From contig CAXXCL010000002.1 of the NCBI GenBank assembly GCA_963668615.2, positions 1 to 64,000 of the forward strand: a DNA stretch of 64,000 nucleotides. The letters are read 5' to 3'. Origin of the DNA: JAAYPI01 sp963668615 (GTDB lineage Bacteria; Bacteroidota; Bacteroidia; Bacteroidales; Paludibacteraceae). The notes under the pieces are model-generated. The model made no database searches and was not told the DNA's origin. It saw only the letters and a program-made list of their open reading frames with translations. The translations under genes and the position numbers were made by a program. This document shows positions 60,888-64,000 of the stretch, one piece after another; the stretch's first letter is position 1, and every line of letters begins with the position of its first letter.

Positions 60888-62344
60888 TCTCTATTGGCTT
60901 CGATTCTTGCCAGAATTTCGATGGTGCGTAGTTTGTCTTTGTACGCATTATTGGCATTAATTTTATCAATATCAAGGGACGAGTCGGAGTTTTCGTTCCA
61001 ACGTCGACACAAATATACCGAATCGTAGATGCGACCAATAGAATATCTGCGACTAATTTGCAGTCCGAGTGCATAATCTTCGCCGTAGCTTGTATTTGGT
61101 ACTTTTATTTTTCGAAGTAACGGTGTAAAGAAGGCTCTTGGAGCACCTAGTCCGTTTATTCTAAGAGCGTTATTTCTTCCGTTTTCTACAGTCCATTCCT
61201 TGTGGTCAATCAATCCCGGAGCAATCGTGTTTAAGTTAAAATCGGTCATTGTGTAAGATCCTACAATCATGCCGCATTGTTGTTCGTAAAAAGCATTGAC
61301 GATTTTTTGCAGAGTATTTTCCGTTTCGTAGAGGTCGTCGCTATCAAGCTGAACAGCAAATTTTCCACATTCAGGATGATGAATGCCTTCGTTCCAACAA
61401 CCGCCAATACCTAAGTCGGTACGAGAGGGTATAATGTGAATTATTTGTTTGTTTTGTTGTGCATAACGTTTTATTAGGGCTGTTGTTCCGTCGTTGGAAT
61501 AGTTGTCGATGATGATGAGGTTAAACGGAAATTTTGTTTTTTGTTTCAATACTGATTTAATAGCATCTTCAATGGTTTTAGCTCTATTTTTTACAGGAAT
61601 AATAACCGATGCTTCGAAAGAAAATTCTATCTCGTTCAAGTCTATTTTTTCGAAATTTGGACTCAAAAACGCACCTATATTTTTTAAGTGTTCCGTACAG
61701 GCTTTTTCCATTTCTATTTGTACGGTTCTGTTTTTCGGATCGACATAATCAAATTGTTTTTCACCGCTTTGGCGGGTATCGTCTTCTACTTCAGCATACA
61801 GAAATTCATTGATGTGTACCAAAGATGCTCTTTCGGAAATTTTTAGTCGAGTATCATATAAACCTGCAAATAGGTAATTTTCTTTGCTCCCTATTATTGA
61901 TTTTTTTAAACAATCCGACGAAAAAAGTAGGAGAGACCCGAAGTTGAAATCATCACGAACACTACCTATTTGATAGTCGTTTACAGTAATGCGGGCTTTT
62001 TTATCGCCAATAGTTTGGTAATAATCGGCATAGACTATGCCCGCTTTGGTGTCGGCAGCTACTTGCAGCAAACGTTCTAACGCATACGAACCTAATTCCA
62101 ACGGTGTATATTTGAGGTAAATCAGACTGAATGCAGAGTCCGATTGTTCTGCAATTTGCTGCATGGTTTTACAGCTTGTTAACGTGTCTATTTCAATAGT
62201 TTTATATCGCTTATCAGTAGAAGGTTTTTGTCCTTGGAGAGTCAATAAAAAAACATTTTGTATCGTATCTGATTGTTGTAAGCCGGCTAGTGTTTTGGCA
62301 ACTTGTTTGTCATTCTGAAAAGGTATAAAAGCATTGATTTTCAT
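60884..62344 (-). CDS. Two-domain family 2 glycosyltransferase
   Basis: The 486-residue protein has a C-terminal catalytic GT2 domain from about residue 245: ASVIIPVKNRAKTIEDAIKS, LIIIDNYSNDGTTALIK, and the metal-binding KFAVQLDSDDLYETENTLQK. The first 230 residues also look like a degenerate GT-A fold (AFIPFQNDKQVAKTLAGLQQ, AGIVYADYYQTIGDKKARI) without a DxD motif, so it may be a duplicated, inactive copy. It probably adds sugar to a cell-envelope or glycoprotein acceptor. It lies 17 bases after the amidase-like gene. Confidence 0.85.
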   Translation of the reverse strand: MKINAFIPFQNDKQVAKTLAGLQQSDTIQNVFLLTLQGQKPSTDKRYKTIEIDTLTSCKTMQQIAEQSDSAFSLIYLKYTPLELGSYALERLLQVAADTKAGIVYADYYQTIGDKKARITVNDYQIGSVRDDFNFGSLLLFSSDCLKKSIIGSKENYLFAGLYDTRLKISERASLVHINEFLYAEVEDDTRQSGEKQFDYVDPKNRTVQIEMEKACTEHLKNIGAFLSPNFEKIDLNEIEFSFEASVIIPVKNRAKTIEDAIKSVLKQKTKFPFNLIIIDNYSNDGTTALIKRYAQQNKQIIHIIPSRTDLGIGGCWNEGIHHPECGKFAVQLDSDDLYETENTLQKIVNAFYEQQCGMIVGSYTMTDFNLNTIAPGLIDHKEWTVENGRNNALRINGLGAPRAFFTPLLRKIKVPNTSYGEDYALGLQISRRYSIGRIYDSVYLCRRWNENSDSSLDIDKINANNAYKDKLRTIEILARIEANRE

Positions 62345-62361
62345 ACTATTATGTGATTTTT

Positions 62362-64000
62362 TTATTCGGTTAAGAAATTAAGAAACATTTTCATTAAATT
62401 AATCTGTTCTATTTCTGATGTTAAACTTTCAAACGGAAATCCGCAAATAACGGTTCGGTATTTGCCTTTGTAGCCAATAGCTGCTGCAATATTATTTTCA
62501 TTATATCGCATTAGTACCTGACTTTTTTTATCGGAAGGCTGTACTCCATCTGCATTTTGTACTCGGTAGTTTTGATTGTTCGGACAAGTATAAAACGAAT
62601 ACATATCATTTTTTTTGGTGGATGAATATACATCTGATACTTTGCCATCTGTACAAGCAAAGGGTGAACGTAATTTGTATTTAAGAATATTTTTAGCAAA
62701 AGAGGCTTCGCTTTTTTCTGTTGTTTTATTCATGCTTGAACCTATGTATGAACCTGTTACTATTATTTTTCCATCACCATTTGCATATTTTGTTATGGCT
62801 TCCTGTAATGGATTAGGAAATAATTCAAAAGAGCAAGTATTCGTCTTTAATGTTTTTTGGTTGCCCAAGATGATATCGACAATGTTATATTGGGTAAGTA
62901 CTGTTTTTTGAGTCAAGGCATCTTTACTACAAGAGGCAAAAGAGTACCCATTATTAACTAATGCTTTACCATGTACGAATGCATAGTCGAATGTATTTCC
63001 GGCAAGTACTTTACCTTCATAATTAGACTGACTGGCACCAAATCCGGGATAGTCATTGTCGTAGTAAGGAACATTTTTATCAAATTCAAATTGATTTCCG
63101 GTATATCCCACTTCGTATTGGTAGGGAACACCTGCATCCGTAGAATAAGAAAATCCGCCTGTATTTCCAAAATCGAAAAAATCGGGAGCACTTGTTCTGT
63201 CAAAAGCATTAATAATCAAAGCTTTCCCTTTTTCTTTCGGAGCCTTACAAACTGCTAAAATTTCTGATGGAAAACTTTCTCCGCCTTCATTTACAGCGGT
63301 AATTTTATAACTGTAAATTATTCCCGGTTTGATGGGAAGTTTGATTGCGTTGGTTGACGAAATGATGCCATTATCGAATCCTCCGTCGCTGATACGTGTA
63401 TAAACAACGTATTTTTTAGCAGTAGCTGTTGTTTCTAAACTGTCGGTGCGTGGTTGCCACGAAAGTAAAACAGAATCGTTAGGTAATAATTCCACTGCAA
63501 AATTTTGGACGGGAAGTGGTGTTATTACATAAGGCGTGTTATTCTGAAAGGCTAAAAATTTGACAATGCCTTTGTACATAGCCCTTGCAGTTGTGAAACG
63601 ATATTGTGGAGACAAGCCGAACTTCATGTCGTTGAAGTTTTGGTGTGAAAATAATTCGATAAGGCTGGTTGGTGTTTTGGGCACTCGAGCTTCTATATAC
63701 GTTTTATCCCAAATTCCACGGCGAGTCCAATTGATGCCAAATGTTTTGCTAACATCATTTACTATTTCCGTTTGCAAAATATCCGTGAAATCACGAGCAG
63801 ACATCCGTGAATATTTGGCGGGGTAAACGCCTTTTTCATCGGTTGTCATACAAATTCCCAACGTTCCGATGATAGAATCTTTGCCAAGACTCTCTGAATC
63901 AGTATGTAATGCGATGCAAGCACTAATAGGAATGTTCAGTCCATCGTATTTAGGATAAAAATCAGAACCTCCCATTAAATAATTTACCCAATTGGACCGA
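62362..64000 (-). CDS. N-acetylmuramoyl-L-alanine amidase-like / fibronectin protein, N-terminus outside window
   Basis: The frame stays open to base 64000 (NWVNYLMGGSDFYPKYDGLN in frame before the ATG at 63975), so the gene begins beyond the window. The visible part has the Amidase_3-like core GLNIPISACIALHTDSES, with LIELFSHQNFNDMKFGL, then a fibronectin type III domain (PVQNFAVELLPNDSVLLSWQ to YSYKITAVNEGGESFPSEIL), and a large C-terminal domain of about 280 residues that contains KALIINAFDRTSAPDFFDFG. Related Bacteroidetes proteins are called xanthan lyase or golvesin-like in some annotations. It is likely secreted and acts on peptidoglycan or on polysaccharide. Confidence 0.75.
   Translation of the reverse strand, partial: RSNWVNYLMGGSDFYPKYDGLNIPISACIALHTDSESLGKDSIIGTLGICMTTDEKGVYPAKYSRMSARDFTDILQTEIVNDVSKTFGINWTRRGIWDKTYIEARVPKTPTSLIELFSHQNFNDMKFGLSPQYRFTTARAMYKGIVKFLAFQNNTPYVITPLPVQNFAVELLPNDSVLLSWQPRTDSLETTATAKKYVVYTRISDGGFDNGIISSTNAIKLPIKPGIIYSYKITAVNEGGESFPSEILAVCKAPKEKGKALIINAFDRTSAPDFFDFGNTGGFSYSTDAGVPYQYEVGYTGNQFEFDKNVPYYDNDYPGFGASQSNYEGKVLAGNTFDYAFVHGKALVNNGYSFASCSKDALTQKTVLTQYNIVDIILGNQKTLKTNTCSFELFPNPLQEAITKYANGDGKIIVTGSYIGSSMNKTTEKSEASFAKNILKYKLRSPFACTDGKVSDVYSSTKKNDMYSFYTCPNNQNYRVQNADGVQPSDKKSQVLMRYNENNIAAAIGYKGKYRTVICGFPFESLTSEIEQINLMKMFLNFLTE

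Overview
This is an AT-rich chromosomal window from a bacterium of the phylum Bacteroidetes, most likely a Bacteroidales member outside the genus Bacteroides (Paludibacter/Dysgonomonas/Porphyromonas-like). Evidence: the fused LpxC-FabZ gene; the order purM-prfA-pyrF-HD-lpxD-lpxC/fabZ-lpxA; the ExbB-ExbD-ExbD-TonB-PstS-TPR cluster; type IX secretion (T9SS) sorting domains; LL-diaminopimelate aminotransferase; and promoters of the Bacteroidetes type (TTTG, 19 bp, TAnnTTTG) with almost no Shine-Dalgarno sequences. No tRNA, rRNA, CRISPR array, insertion sequence or prophage was seen. The assignment to a genus is a guess.

Layout. 1-3.6 kb: end of a polysaccharide flippase, then a putative operon of a small secreted repeat protein, a VTC-type polyphosphate-polymerase-like gene broken by a frameshift in an A9 run, a DUF4956 membrane protein and a DUF2490 outer-membrane barrel. 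3.6-7.8 kb: uvrB, a PspC-domain protein, and a phenylacetate-CoA-ligase/ACT pair. 7.9-12.2 kb: a secreted T9SS-type protein and a CotH kinase-like protein lead into surE, a small membrane gene and lpxB. 12.2-17.3 kb: ABC-F ATPase, dapL, an IMPACT/YigZ protein and a MATE pump. 17.4-26.9 kb (minus strand): glnS, then the lipid A genes lpxA, lpxC/fabZ and lpxD, an HD hydrolase, pyrF, prfA and purM. 27-30 kb: a membrane-anchored LytTR regulator, a spacer with three spaced direct repeats, a nitronate monooxygenase-like gene and a DUF4197 lipoprotein. 30.3-36.1 kb (minus): TonB energy-coupling cluster with a phosphate-binding-like protein and a TPR protein. 36.6-42.6 kb: RRM RNA-binding protein, a phosphorylase-like/SpoIID fusion, an orphan protein, an AmpG-like transporter, a HAD phosphatase and a lipoprotein.

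42.7-51.4 kb: 2-oxoacid:ferredoxin oxidoreductase korAB, a metallo-beta-lactamase-fold protein, a TRIC-type channel, a lipoprotein pullulanase, a Nif3-like protein and a zinc-ribbon coiled-coil protein. 51.5-57.7 kb (minus): acyltransferase, pabB/pabC, a LemA-TPM-TPM operon, DoxX, an esterase and a small iron-sulfur protein. 57.8-64 kb (minus): a cation/proton antiporter, a decayed T9SS cargo pseudogene, nitroreductase, a short FolK-like protein, a two-domain glycosyltransferase and an amidase-like/fibronectin protein that runs off the window.

Much of the window serves envelope biogenesis (lipid A, TonB, flippase, SpoIID, glycosyltransferase, amidase), mixed with core housekeeping. The points most worth following up are the VTC/DUF4956/DUF2490 envelope module with its A9 slip site, the direct repeats next to the LytTR gene, the phosphorylase-SpoIID fusion and the triply frameshifted T9SS cargo gene.
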